Shown here piece after piece: positions 6,282 through 13,508 of a stretch of 27,564 bases of DNA. Both the position numbers and the translations under genes were made by a program. Under the pieces are notes generated by a model that ran no database searches, was not told where the DNA came from, and saw only the letters and a list, made by a program, of their open reading frames with translations. Where the stretch lies: IMG/VR virus record IMGVR_UViG_3300046028_001086, positions 1-27,564 of that record. One strand, written 5' to 3'. Every line of letters begins with the position of its first letter. Positions within the stretch are counted from its first letter, which is position 1. The DNA comes from a virus.

Positions 6282-7121
6282 ATGGCTGATGTTTCTGTAG
6301 GCATAAGAGGTTGGTCTGGCGGGGCATGGGGGGTTGAGGCGTGGAATACGCCCACCCCAACTACTTTTTTCTCTCCTCTAACGCTTACAGAAAGATCAGT
6401 AACAACAACTGCAGGTGCAACACCCTCGGTTACAGGTCAAAACCTTACTCTTACAGAAAACTCGGTAATTCTAAGTACGGGCCAAAGCTTATCGGTTACA
6501 GGTCAAAACCTAACCCTTACTGAGCGTTCGATATCTCTTTCTTTGGGAGCAACTCTATCTGTCACAGGACAGAACCTAACTTTAACGGAAAACTATGTAA
6601 GCGTCATTTCTGTTAACAGTGTTTTTGTTACAGGTCAAAGCTTATCACTTACAGAAAACTCTATATCTTTAAGTGCGGAACAAAGCATACCTGTTACAGG
6701 GCAAAACCTATTTCTTACTGAGTCCCCAATAGATTTAACGTTAGACGCGGCAATGCTTGTTACAGGTCAAGAGCTTGTTTTTACAGAGTCTTTAGTAGAT
6801 GTAATATCTGTTAATAGTGTTTTTGTTACTGGGCAAAGTATAGATCTTACAATTAATGACGTTAGCGCCCAAATATCTGTATACCCTGTTATTATAGGAC
6901 AAAACCTAAACCTAACTTTAAACGCTCCAAAATTTTGGTTTCCTGTTAATCCAGACCAAATACCTAATTGGCAGCAGATCAATAGCACCACTCCTGTAAC
7001 ATGGAGTGTAGTAAACACAACACAAAGTCCAAGCTGGGTAAATATAGGTACAAATCAGACACCCAATTGGTCTCTAGTAAACACCGTACAAAATCCAGAT
7101 TGGATTGACATACCCCATTAA
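6282..7121 (+). CDS. Solenoid-like repeat protein with 22-aa and 11-aa periods, probable tail component
   Basis: 279 residues. The N-terminus holds a glycine-tryptophan motif (RGWSGGAWGVEAW; W11, W16, W21). VTGQ-type motifs then begin at residues 50, 72, 94, 116, 138, 160, 182 and 204, an exact 22-residue period (consensus VTGQNLTLTE.SV). The C-terminal ~55 residues switch to an 11-residue period, with Trp at 230, 241, 252, 263 and 274 (consensus TPNWSLVNTTQ). The regularity predicts a beta-solenoid or stacked-strand shaft. Tail-associated phage proteins with such W-P-N-W tails are familiar from environmental phages, without a defined role. It sits directly upstream of the tail fibre, so a fibre shaft or baseplate-like linker is likely. 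Confidence 0.82.
   Translation: MADVSVGIRGWSGGAWGVEAWNTPTPTTFFSPLTLTERSVTTTAGATPSVTGQNLTLTENSVILSTGQSLSVTGQNLTLTERSISLSLGATLSVTGQNLTLTENYVSVISVNSVFVTGQSLSLTENSISLSAEQSIPVTGQNLFLTESPIDLTLDAAMLVTGQELVFTESLVDVISVNSVFVTGQSIDLTINDVSAQISVYPVIIGQNLNLTLNAPKFWFPVNPDQIPNWQQINSTTPVTWSVVNTTQSPSWVNIGTNQTPNWSLVNTVQNPDWIDIPH
6429..6920 (+). repeat. Eight 66-nt (22-residue) repeats, VTGQ-type
   Basis: Protein-level repeat units start at residues 50, 72, 94, 116, 138, 160, 182 and 204 of the 279-residue protein, with no insertion or deletion between units. DNA copies have diverged substantially (for example gttacaggtcaa, gtcacaggacag, gttactgggcaa), so the repeats are old and the spacing is maintained by selection rather than recent expansion. 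Confidence 0.93.
6954..7118 (+). repeat. Five 33-nt (11-residue) repeats with invariant Trp
   Basis: Trp occurs at residues 230, 241, 252, 263 and 274 in units of the type (Q)TPNWSLVNTV. The period is exactly half that of the upstream 22-residue array. Confidence 0.9.
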
Positions 7122-7162
7122 AAATGATATACATAGCTCACAATTTTTGAGGATAAAACCCA

Positions 7163-9145
7163 ATGGCATCAACCTATTCACCTAATTTACGCATCGAGCT
7201 CATTGGTAATGGCGAGCAGTCCAATACATGGGGTACTACAACTAATACTAACCTAGGCACTTTAATTGAGCAAGCCATATCTGGTTTAGTATCTGTTGAT
7301 GTAACTGCGGGCAATGTTACTCTTACATCTTTAAACGGTGCTTCAGATCAGTCCCGTCAGATGATTATTGTAGCTACAGGGACTCCGGGGGTAACACGCA
7401 CTATTACGGCACCTGCGGTTAATAAAGTCTATATCGTATATAACAACTCAAATGCAACACTTAGCTTTATAGCTTCTGGTGGCGCTGGAGTATCCTTAAG
7501 TGCAGGGGCTAAAAAGTTAGTATACTGTGATGGAACAAATTTTGTTGAGGCTATTAATGCTGTAGTTATTACTAGTGGATCTATTGACGGCGTTGATATT
7601 GGAGCTACAACAGCCTCTACAGGAGCGTTTACAACTCTTAGTGCTTCTTCCACTATTTCAGGAACAGGATTTAGTACATACTTAGCCTCACCTCCAGCTA
7701 TAGGAACTACAGCACCCGCTGCTGGTAAATTTACTAATCTTGAATATACAGGAACGCTAACAGGTAGTACTGGTGTTATTAACATCGGTTCTAATCAAAT
7801 ATATAAAGACGCTTCTGGTAATATAGGTATCGGGGTTGCCAGTTTAACAGGTGTTTCTTTACTACTACAGAAGAACTTAACAGGTAGCACCGATGCAGCA
7901 CAAATTTATAATAACCCTACTATTCTTTCTGGGGTAACTTCTACTGCGGCTTTATATACCACCTCACCTTCTACTCAAGCAGCTTCTTTTGCGTTAGGAT
8001 CTTTGACTCACTACAACACTTCTTTTAATACTAAAGGAGCGGGTTCTTCTATTACTAACCAGTACGGGTTTAGTGCGGCATCAAGTTTAACAACAGCAAC
8101 AAACAACTACGCGTTTACAGGTAACTTAGCTTCAGCTACAGGTCGTTACAATCTTTATATGTCTGGCACTGCTGATAACTATATAGCAGGCAACGTTGGG
8201 ATTGGGACTGCTAGTCCTGCACAAAAACTTGATATACTTTCTACAACTACAACTGTGGCAAAGTTAACAGGCGGCACTGGTTCAAATCAAGGATCGTATC
8301 TTAATGTACAGGGAAATGCGATAGGTAATTATTCTTCAGTAATTGGAGGGGCATATAATTCCGATTTGATGATTTATGGTGGTGGGGCAAATATTTGGTA
8401 TCAAAGTTCGGGAGCACATATTTGGAACGCTGGTGGCGCATCAGAAAAAATGCGCATCAACTCCTCCGGCAACGTGGGGATTGGGACAAGTAGTCCTAAT
8501 GCTAAATTACATATTAATAGTACAACAGGATTTGCTGTCGGCGCAGCATTAACTGGCGATAATGCAATCCTGCCAAGCGCTGGTGGTATTGTTTTAAATG
8601 GCGGAACTCAGGCTGGATTATCTACCTATACCCCAATAGGAGGCTCAACTTCAGTTGCTGCAATAAGTCAATATTTTGATTCAACAGCCGGTTCTAGTAG
8701 ATTTTTAGATATTGCTAGTGTTGGTGCGTTATCTGGCGCAGGAGCAAGTATCAGGTTTTTAACTTGTAAAAACGGTACGGCAGAAAGATTGCGTATTACA
8801 GATACCGGAGGTTTGAACCTAGGTACTTTTGTTAATGACCCGGGTGCTGGCAACATGATAACCGCTGGGCTATACGCTATTTCAGCGGCAGCGCCAACAA
8901 TAGTATCAGCAACAACTATTGCCCCAACTAAAGCCATTACGTTTATCTCAGGCGTAACCCCTGTAGTAACCATTACTGCGCCAAGTCCTATTTCTTTAGG
9001 AGGAGGTCAAATTACATTAATTCCTACAGGTATTTTTACTACAACAACTGCTGGAAATATAGCTTTAGCATCAACGGCTGTAGTTAGTAAGGCATTAATC
9101 ATGACTTACGATGTTACTACTGCCAAATGGTATCCGTCTTACTAA
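7163..9145 (+). CDS. Modular tail fibre / receptor-binding protein
   Basis: 660 residues, with GAGGA at 7149-7153 upstream of the ATG. Residues ~1-130 (STYSPNLRIELIGNGEQSNT, WGTTTNTNLGTLIEQAISG, then a beta-sandwich ending AKKLVYCDGTNFVEA) form an N-terminal virion-attachment domain common to environmental phage fibres. The rest is Ser/Thr/Gly-rich beta structure with linkers such as ASTGAFTTLSASSTISG and three beta-helix-capping modules, GNIGIGVAS, GNVGIGTASPAQKLDI and MRINSSGNVGIGTSSPNAKL. No intramolecular chaperone (peptidase S74) domain is visible at the C-terminus. It would bind the host receptor; the mosaic modules are typical of recombination between fibres. Confidence 0.9.
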   Translation: MASTYSPNLRIELIGNGEQSNTWGTTTNTNLGTLIEQAISGLVSVDVTAGNVTLTSLNGASDQSRQMIIVATGTPGVTRTITAPAVNKVYIVYNNSNATLSFIASGGAGVSLSAGAKKLVYCDGTNFVEAINAVVITSGSIDGVDIGATTASTGAFTTLSASSTISGTGFSTYLASPPAIGTTAPAAGKFTNLEYTGTLTGSTGVINIGSNQIYKDASGNIGIGVASLTGVSLLLQKNLTGSTDAAQIYNNPTILSGVTSTAALYTTSPSTQAASFALGSLTHYNTSFNTKGAGSSITNQYGFSAASSLTTATNNYAFTGNLASATGRYNLYMSGTADNYIAGNVGIGTASPAQKLDILSTTTTVAKLTGGTGSNQGSYLNVQGNAIGNYSSVIGGAYNSDLMIYGGGANIWYQSSGAHIWNAGGASEKMRINSSGNVGIGTSSPNAKLHINSTTGFAVGAALTGDNAILPSAGGIVLNGGTQAGLSTYTPIGGSTSVAAISQYFDSTAGSSRFLDIASVGALSGAGASIRFLTCKNGTAERLRITDTGGLNLGTFVNDPGAGNMITAGLYAISAAAPTIVSATTIAPTKAITFISGVTPVVTITAPSPISLGGGQITLIPTGIFTTTTAGNIALASTAVVSKALIMTYDVTTAKWYPSY

Positions 9146-9159
9146 TTAGGATAAATAAT

Positions 9160-9492
9160 ATGTCAATAACAAACACTTGGAATATCGTAGCGATGAACTG
9201 CAAACCTGATGTAAATGGTATGCTTGATTATGTCGTTGTAGCACACTGGACTCTATCGGCTACAGATGGTACTTACACAGGCTCAGTGTACGGCACAGCA
9301 TCTTTTGAAGTTGATCCTGATAAGCCTAACTATACACCTTATGCAGATTTAACTTTAGATGAAGTCATTGCTTGGACACAAGCATCATTGGGTGCAGAAC
9401 AAGTCGCTTCATATGAAGCAAACGTAGCAAGTCAAATTGAATCTCAAATAAATCCAACAATCGTAACACCACCTTTACCTTGGGCAGCATAA
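9160..9492 (+). CDS. Small phage protein, tandem paralogue 1 (ends PWAA)
   Basis: 110 residues. I chose ATG 9160 (MSITNTWNIVAMNC) because AGGA at 9148-9151 lies 8 nt upstream; an in-frame ATG at 9127 would sit inside the fibre gene. The layout is an N-terminal beta sheet (VVAHWTLSATDGTYTGSVYG, then TASFEVDPDKPNYTPY), 'ADLTLDEVIAWTQASLG', a helix (QVASYEANVASQIESQINP), and the end PPLPWAA. I recognise this as a recurrent small family of phage proteins with no assigned function, found by the tail-fibre genes. It is followed immediately by a paralogue. Confidence 0.8.
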   Translation: MSITNTWNIVAMNCKPDVNGMLDYVVVAHWTLSATDGTYTGSVYGTASFEVDPDKPNYTPYADLTLDEVIAWTQASLGAEQVASYEANVASQIESQINPTIVTPPLPWAA

Positions 9493-9816
9493 ATGAATAT
9501 ATATAACTACAAAGTATCAGACCTACAACGTGACAAAGACGGTATTATAGTAGCTGCTTCTTTTACTATAACTGCTTCAGATGATATTGATTCTAACACT
9601 CATAACTTCTATACTGCTTTTGCTGCGCCAAAAGGTAAAACAACTGACTACTTTAAAATAACTGAAGAACAGGTAATTGGTTGGATAAAAGGTATGTTTG
9701 ATATTAAAGACGACGATGGTGTTAAACAAAACTCATTAGAAATGCAAGCAGATGCTGAATTAAAAGCATTTAAAGAACGTAAAGCGGTTAAATCTGGAAC
9801 TCCTTGGGCGGCATAA
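9493..9816 (+). CDS. Small phage protein, tandem paralogue 2 (ends PWAA)
   Basis: 107 residues, ATG directly abutting the upstream TAA (TAAATG). Same order as the preceding gene: a beta-rich N-terminus (GIIVAASFTITASDDID), a segment EEQVIGWIKGMF equivalent to LDEVIAWTQASL, a long helix (SLEMQADAELKAFKERK) and the identical last four residues PWAA. The two are therefore probable diverged tandem duplicates. No catalytic motif is seen. Their location between the fibre and lysis genes suggests a tail-assembly or fibre-attachment accessory role, by inference only. Confidence 0.8.
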   Translation: MNIYNYKVSDLQRDKDGIIVAASFTITASDDIDSNTHNFYTAFAAPKGKTTDYFKITEEQVIGWIKGMFDIKDDDGVKQNSLEMQADAELKAFKERKAVKSGTPWAA

Positions 9817-9978
9817 ATGATAAATTTAGAACTGACTGTAAATGAAATCAACATGGTTTTACAAGCATTAGGTCAAGCGCCTTACGCACAAGTAGCTGAG
9901 TTATTTGAAAAAATAAAAGTACAAGCCGTTCCTCAAGTAGAAGCACTACCTAAAGAAGAACTGGCTGAAGCCGCATAG
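9817..9978 (+). CDS. 53-residue phage protein of the 'NEINMVLQALGQAPYAQV' type
   Basis: ATG directly follows the upstream TAA; stop TAG 9976-9978. The product begins MINLELTVNEINMVLQALGQ, continues APYAQVAELFEKIKVQA and ends in an acidic tail. The pattern (short beta strand, then 'N.vL.aLg..Py.qV..li.kI..Qa') is a very common tiny phage protein located near tail or lysis genes; I recall no proven function. It is shorter than many ORF cutoffs, but the family resemblance and perfect packing make it convincing. Confidence 0.78.
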   Translation: MINLELTVNEINMVLQALGQAPYAQVAELFEKIKVQAVPQVEALPKEELAEAA

Positions 9979-9979
9979 T

Positions 9980-10141
9980 ATGAAAATAGAGTGGTCACAG
10001 GCTTCTACTAAACGAGGTATTATATGGGTAGTTACTGCTATTATAGGCACTGTGCTTATACTCCTAGGTAAACCTGTAGACCAGCTTTTACTACTCGCTG
10101 GCGGCGTTGCTGGTGGTCTTGGCGTGGTGCTTAAAGACTAA
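9980..10141 (+). CDS. Holin-like protein, 53 residues, two hydrophobic segments
   Basis: Begins one base after the preceding TAG; its TAA overlaps the next ATG (TAATG). A charged N-terminus (MKIEWSQASTKR) is followed by a strong transmembrane helix (about residues 13-30, GIIWVVTAIIGTVLILLG), a short KPVDQ turn and a second Gly-rich hydrophobic segment (about 35-50), ending LKD. Size, topology and position directly before spanin and endolysin genes fit a small two-helix holin, which would permeabilise the inner membrane at the end of infection so that the cytosolic endolysin can reach the murein. No known holin family is matched exactly, so the call rests on topology and context. Confidence 0.8.
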   Translation: MKIEWSQASTKRGIIWVVTAIIGTVLILLGKPVDQLLLLAGGVAGGLGVVLKD

Positions 10142-10620
10142 TGCCATACTTATTCGTTGCCATTATTGTTACAAGTTTTGCTTCTGGGTACGGGTTTGCG
10201 TATAAAGTATCACAAGCAGAAATTAGAGAAATGTCAGAGAGTATATCTGATATGAACCGAGAAGCAGAATTACAACTAGCTACTCTTACTGAAGAAGCGG
10301 ATAGGGTACATACAGAAGCCCTTAAGCTTAATAAAGAATTGGAGGATGCCAATGTATCAACAATCAATGCTATTAACAGCCAGCGTGATAGTTTTAAGTC
10401 TGTGCGCATGTACGACAACAGCAGGAAAAGTGGTAGTTGCACCGCAACAAAAGGTAATAATACCAGCACCACTACTAACCCCGATGAAGATAGATACGAA
10501 CTTTCAGACAAACTTACAGACTTTCTCAAGTCTGAAGCCTATAGAGCAGATCAGATAGCAGCCTATGCTGCACTGTGTCAGAAGTTTGTAGTAGATAACA
10601 ACTGTGGGATAAGTAGGTAA
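10141..10620 (+). CDS. Rz: Rz-like i-spanin
   Basis: 159 residues. An N-terminal transmembrane helix (about residues 4-21, LFVAIIVTSFASGYGFAY) is followed by a long charged coiled coil (about 24-70: AEIREMSESISDMNREAE onward), a low-complexity middle (about 90-115), and a C-terminal domain with DKLTDFLKSEAYRADQIAAY and two cysteines. The 'FL..EA.RAD..A.Y...C' end is characteristic of Rz-type inner-membrane spanins, which pair with a lipoprotein o-spanin to fuse inner and outer membranes. The o-spanin gene lies completely within this one in another frame. Both junctions are TAATG. A Gram-negative host is implied. Confidence 0.88.
   Translation: MPYLFVAIIVTSFASGYGFAYKVSQAEIREMSESISDMNREAELQLATLTEEADRVHTEALKLNKELEDANVSTINAINSQRDSFKSVRMYDNSRKSGSCTATKGNNTSTTTNPDEDRYELSDKLTDFLKSEAYRADQIAAYAALCQKFVVDNNCGISR
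10341..10345 (+). promoter_or_regulatory. Strong ribosome binding site GGAGG for the embedded o-spanin
   Basis: GGAGG lies inside the Rz-like gene, 6 nt before ATG 10352. It is one of the best Shine-Dalgarno sequences in the window, and it decides the o-spanin start over ATG 10346, which would be only one base away from it. Confidence 0.75.
10352..10558 (+). CDS. Rz1: Rz1-like o-spanin lipoprotein, embedded in Rz
   Basis: 68 residues in the +1 frame relative to Rz, wholly contained in it. The signal peptide (MYQQSMLLTASVIVLSLCAC) ends in a lipobox L-C-A with Cys20 as the predicted lipidated residue. The mature part (about 49 residues) is short and carries a proline-containing stretch (VVAPQQKVIIPAPLLTPMK), as in Rz1 proteins. 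A perfect GGAGG precedes the start. The embedded Rz/Rz1 arrangement is the lambda type. The product would be sorted to the inner leaflet of the outer membrane and bind the periplasmic C-terminus of the i-spanin. Confidence 0.85.
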   Translation: MYQQSMLLTASVIVLSLCACTTTAGKVVVAPQQKVIIPAPLLTPMKIDTNFQTNLQTFSSLKPIEQIR

Positions 10621-11075
10621 TGGAAGTCTCTAGCAAGGGTGTAGCTCTTATTAAAGAGTTTGAAAGCTTTAGAGCGGCGCCGTATCTTTGTGCTGCAGGT
10701 GTACCTACTATAGGCTGGGGAACCACTAGGTATCCTGATGGGCGGGCTGTTAAACTATCAGACCCGAAAATAACAGAAGCTGTTGCGGATATGTACTTAC
10801 ACCATGACGTAACTACTTTTGAAAAGGCTGTTAATAAAGTGCTTACTATATCTGTACAACAAAGTCAATTTGATGCTTGTGTATCGCTATGTTACAATAT
10901 CGGTCAAGGAAACTTTACATCTTCCACTTTAGTAAAAATGTTAAACGCAGGAACTGCACCAGACCTAATAGCTCCGCAGTTTCTTCGCTGGGATAAAGCC
11001 AAAGGTAAGTCATTAGCAGGTCTAACACGTAGACGTAAGGCTGAGATGGCACTTTTTTTAACTAGCACTGCATAG
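10620..11075 (+). CDS. Endolysin, GH24 lysozyme (T4/P22 type)
   Basis: 151 residues, TAATG start. The N-terminal catalytic block is LIKEFESFRAAPYLCAAG followed by VPTIGWGTT. Glu15, position 24 and Thr30 match the E-x8-D/C-x5-T spacing of GH24 muramidases, with Cys24 in place of the usual Asp. Cys at this site occurs in a subset of phage lysozymes. FDACVSLCYNIGQGNFTSST and the C-terminal RWDKAKGKSLAGLTRRRKAE are further family blocks. There is no N-terminal hydrophobic segment, so it is a cytosolic enzyme needing the holin at 9980 rather than a SAR endolysin. It cleaves the N-acetylmuramic acid to N-acetylglucosamine bond of peptidoglycan. Length is normal for the family. Confidence 0.92.
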   Translation: MEVSSKGVALIKEFESFRAAPYLCAAGVPTIGWGTTRYPDGRAVKLSDPKITEAVADMYLHHDVTTFEKAVNKVLTISVQQSQFDACVSLCYNIGQGNFTSSTLVKMLNAGTAPDLIAPQFLRWDKAKGKSLAGLTRRRKAEMALFLTSTA

Positions 11076-11097
11076 AATTTATTTAGAGGATTGGTGG

Positions 11098-13194
11098 ATG
11101 GCTTTACAATACCTTCAGTTTAGACCCGGAGTCTCTAGAGAATCTACCAACCTAGCAAATACAGGGGGGTTCTATGCATGCCAATGGGTTAGGTTTAGAA
11201 GTGGCTCTCCTGAGAAAATAAATGGGTGGTATTTACCTAGTGTCTTTACTTATGTTGGGGAGTGCCGAAGTTTAGTTGAATGGGAGTCACTTAATAGCAA
11301 CTATATAGTAGGCGTTGGTACAAATTTAAAATACTATGTATATATAGGTGGATTTTATAACGACATAACTCCTATTCGTTTAACAAGCTCTCTAGCTGCA
11401 AATCCTTTTTATCCCATATATTCTACCCTTGCATCAACTATAACAGCTACAGATACCACTATATCAGTAACAAGTGGGGCTTCTTTTACTCGCGTATACC
11501 CTTATGTTATTACAATAGATTCAGAAGACATTTATGTTACGTCTGCTTCTGGTACTAATTTATTGGGGTGTATTCGTGGGTATAATGGTACAACAGCAGC
11601 TCCTCATACTTCTGGAGTAGTGATATCAAGTAAGACCCTCGTAGTAGCGAGTACAGCAAACGGGGCCGCAATAAATGATTTTGTAACCTTTAGTGGTGCT
11701 ACAGCCTTTGGTCCTTATACGGCGGCTCAACTTAATGTTGCGTGCCAAGTAACCGCAGTGGCTACTAACTATATAGCCTTTAATGTTGGTGTACAATCAA
11801 CCGCTGTAACTAATGGTGGGGGAAGTGCTCCTGTTGTAGCTAAGTATCAAGTTTCTGTAGGGCAAGCCTATTCTGTTTTTAGTAATGGGTGGGGTGTAGG
11901 TCCTTGGGGTACTGGACATGGATGGGGTACAGCGTACCCCGTATCTTATGAGAATCAAGGCGCTCGTATTTGGAGTGCGGATACCTTTGGACAAGACCTC
12001 GTATATAACATTCGTAATGGTGGTATATATTATTGGAACGCAGCTACTAAATTACAAGCTGATGGAACGGTTACTGGTATAGGGGTTGATATTACTAGCG
12101 TTGCTTTTGGGGCAGATTCACAGGCTCCTAATGTTGGGGCTAGAGTTTTTGTATCTGAAGAGCGTCATATAGTTGTACTAGGAGCAAACGACCCGTATGC
12201 TGTGGATCCTACAGCGCAAGACCCGCTATTAATAAGATGGTGTAGCCAAGAAGACCCGTTAGTGTGGACTCCAGTAGTAACAAACACCGCAGGTTCTCAA
12301 CGTCTATCATATGGTAGCAGGCTTATTACGGTTGAAAAAACACGTCAAGAAGTCTTAATCTGGTCTGATAGTGCCTTATATTCTATGCGTTATTTAGGTC
12401 CTCCTTATACCTTTGGTTTCACCGTTATATCTGCGGAGATTACTATTACATCTCCAAACTGCGTAGCTACTGCTAACGGTATAACTTACTGGATGGGGAA
12501 TGGCAAATTTTACACCTATTCTGGAAGAGTAGACACTCTCCCCTGTGCCTTACGTCAGTACGTATTTAATGATTTTAATTCCGAGCAGAGTGACCAAGTT
12601 TATGCGGGTACTAATCAGAAGTATAATGAGGTATGGTGGTTTTATCCCTCAGGATCCTCTACATATAATGATAGATATGTCATTTATAACTATTTAGAAA
12701 AGCTTTGGTATTATGGAAATTTACCTCGTTCTGCTTGGCTAGACTCACATATTCAAGGATATCCATGGGGGGCTAATAGTGGGATGTTGGTACAACATGA
12801 GTATGGTTTTGATGATAGTACTACAAACCCATCTACTGCTATACCTGCTTATATTGAAAGTGCTGACTTTGACCTTGGAGAAGGAGATAAGTTCTCTGCA
12901 GTTAGCAGAGTTATACCTGACGTGGACTTCATTGGATCTACATCAACCACTCCTTCAGTTACTATGACCGTATCTACCCGTAACTTTCCGGGGCAAGGTT
13001 TTTTTATAAACAACGACATTGCTAACATATCAGGATCTAAAGCTACTACTCAAGTTTATAATTATACAAATCAAGTATTTTTAAGACTACGAGGTAGACA
13101 GATTGCCTTTAGAATAAGTAGTACTGGATTAGGTGTACGTTGGCAGTTAGGTACTCCACGTCTTGAAATAAAACCTGATGGAGATCGTTCATAA
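11098..13194 (+). CDS. Tail nozzle protein (P22 gp10 / T7 gp12-like) with inserted beta domain
   Basis: 698 residues, with AGAGGA at 11085-11090 before the ATG. The start (LQFRPGVSRESTNLANTGGF, then WVRFRSGSPEKINGW) is typical of podovirus nozzle/DNA-stabilisation proteins, and it is followed by propeller-like beta repeats (LVEWESLNSNYIVGVGTN; RVFVSEERHIVVLGAND; WCSQEDPLVWTP; EVLIWSDSALYSMRYLGPPY). Residues ~111-178 are an extra domain (TDTTISVTSGASF ... GTNLLGCIRGYNGTTAAPHT), a widespread phage beta module. A Trp/Gly motif (NGWGVGPWGTGHGWG) lies at 263-277. It would form the hexameric tip channel of the short tail. Placement after the lysis genes, away from the neck adaptors, is notable. Confidence 0.86.
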   Translation: MALQYLQFRPGVSRESTNLANTGGFYACQWVRFRSGSPEKINGWYLPSVFTYVGECRSLVEWESLNSNYIVGVGTNLKYYVYIGGFYNDITPIRLTSSLAANPFYPIYSTLASTITATDTTISVTSGASFTRVYPYVITIDSEDIYVTSASGTNLLGCIRGYNGTTAAPHTSGVVISSKTLVVASTANGAAINDFVTFSGATAFGPYTAAQLNVACQVTAVATNYIAFNVGVQSTAVTNGGGSAPVVAKYQVSVGQAYSVFSNGWGVGPWGTGHGWGTAYPVSYENQGARIWSADTFGQDLVYNIRNGGIYYWNAATKLQADGTVTGIGVDITSVAFGADSQAPNVGARVFVSEERHIVVLGANDPYAVDPTAQDPLLIRWCSQEDPLVWTPVVTNTAGSQRLSYGSRLITVEKTRQEVLIWSDSALYSMRYLGPPYTFGFTVISAEITITSPNCVATANGITYWMGNGKFYTYSGRVDTLPCALRQYVFNDFNSEQSDQVYAGTNQKYNEVWWFYPSGSSTYNDRYVIYNYLEKLWYYGNLPRSAWLDSHIQGYPWGANSGMLVQHEYGFDDSTTNPSTAIPAYIESADFDLGEGDKFSAVSRVIPDVDFIGSTSTTPSVTMTVSTRNFPGQGFFINNDIANISGSKATTQVYNYTNQVFLRLRGRQIAFRISSTGLGVRWQLGTPRLEIKPDGDRS

Positions 13195-13499
13195 TGGCGA
13201 TTAGAAATATTACTCCAAGCCCTGTACTGCCTTTACCTCCTTTAGAATACGACGTTCAGTATATGAATAATCTAATAAGGTTGTTAAATTACTTTATAGA
13301 ACAACAAGACAATCCGGGGAACATACAAGGAAGCGTATTAACATTATCAAGTGGTACTGTAGCCCCAGATGTTATTATTGACACTACAGCATCTAACAGT
13401 GTAACTAAAGTTGTAGTACTAGACTTACCCACCAGTGCCACTGGATTAGTTACAGGCCAGATATGGCGGAATGGTTCCGTCTTAAACATTATACCTTAG
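13194..13499 (+). CDS. Small phage structural protein following the nozzle
   Basis: 101 residues, TAATG start, TAG stop. An N-terminal proline-rich segment (NITPSPVLPLPPLEYDVQYM) leads into a helix (NNLIRLLNYFIEQQDNPG), then a beta C-terminus (VVVLDLPTSATGLVTGQIWR). The helix plus 'LPTSATGL..G.vW' ending is a pattern I have seen in small virion proteins after nozzle genes of environmental phages. Function is unknown; trimerisation through the helix and a role at the tail tip are plausible. Confidence 0.76.
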   Translation: MAIRNITPSPVLPLPPLEYDVQYMNNLIRLLNYFIEQQDNPGNIQGSVLTLSSGTVAPDVIIDTTASNSVTKVVVLDLPTSATGLVTGQIWRNGSVLNIIP

Positions 13500-13508
13500 A
13501 GAATAAAT

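Noticed and set aside
6341-6523. Alternative + strand frame with repeated NRSKP(N)YSYRK-like units
   Set aside because: Out-of-frame reading of the 66-nt repeats; the VTGQ frame is the coding one.
7122-7162. Possible terminator in the 41-nt gap before the tail fibre
   Set aside because: Only an A/T-rich aaaaat/attttt pairing without a GC stem is present, so no convincing hairpin.
9127-9159. ATG 9127 start for the 110-residue protein
   Set aside because: It lies inside the end of the fibre gene without a Shine-Dalgarno, while ATG 9160 is preceded by AGGA.
10346-10351. ATG 10346 as the o-spanin start
   Set aside because: It directly abuts GGAGG, too close for initiation; ATG 10352 has ideal spacing.
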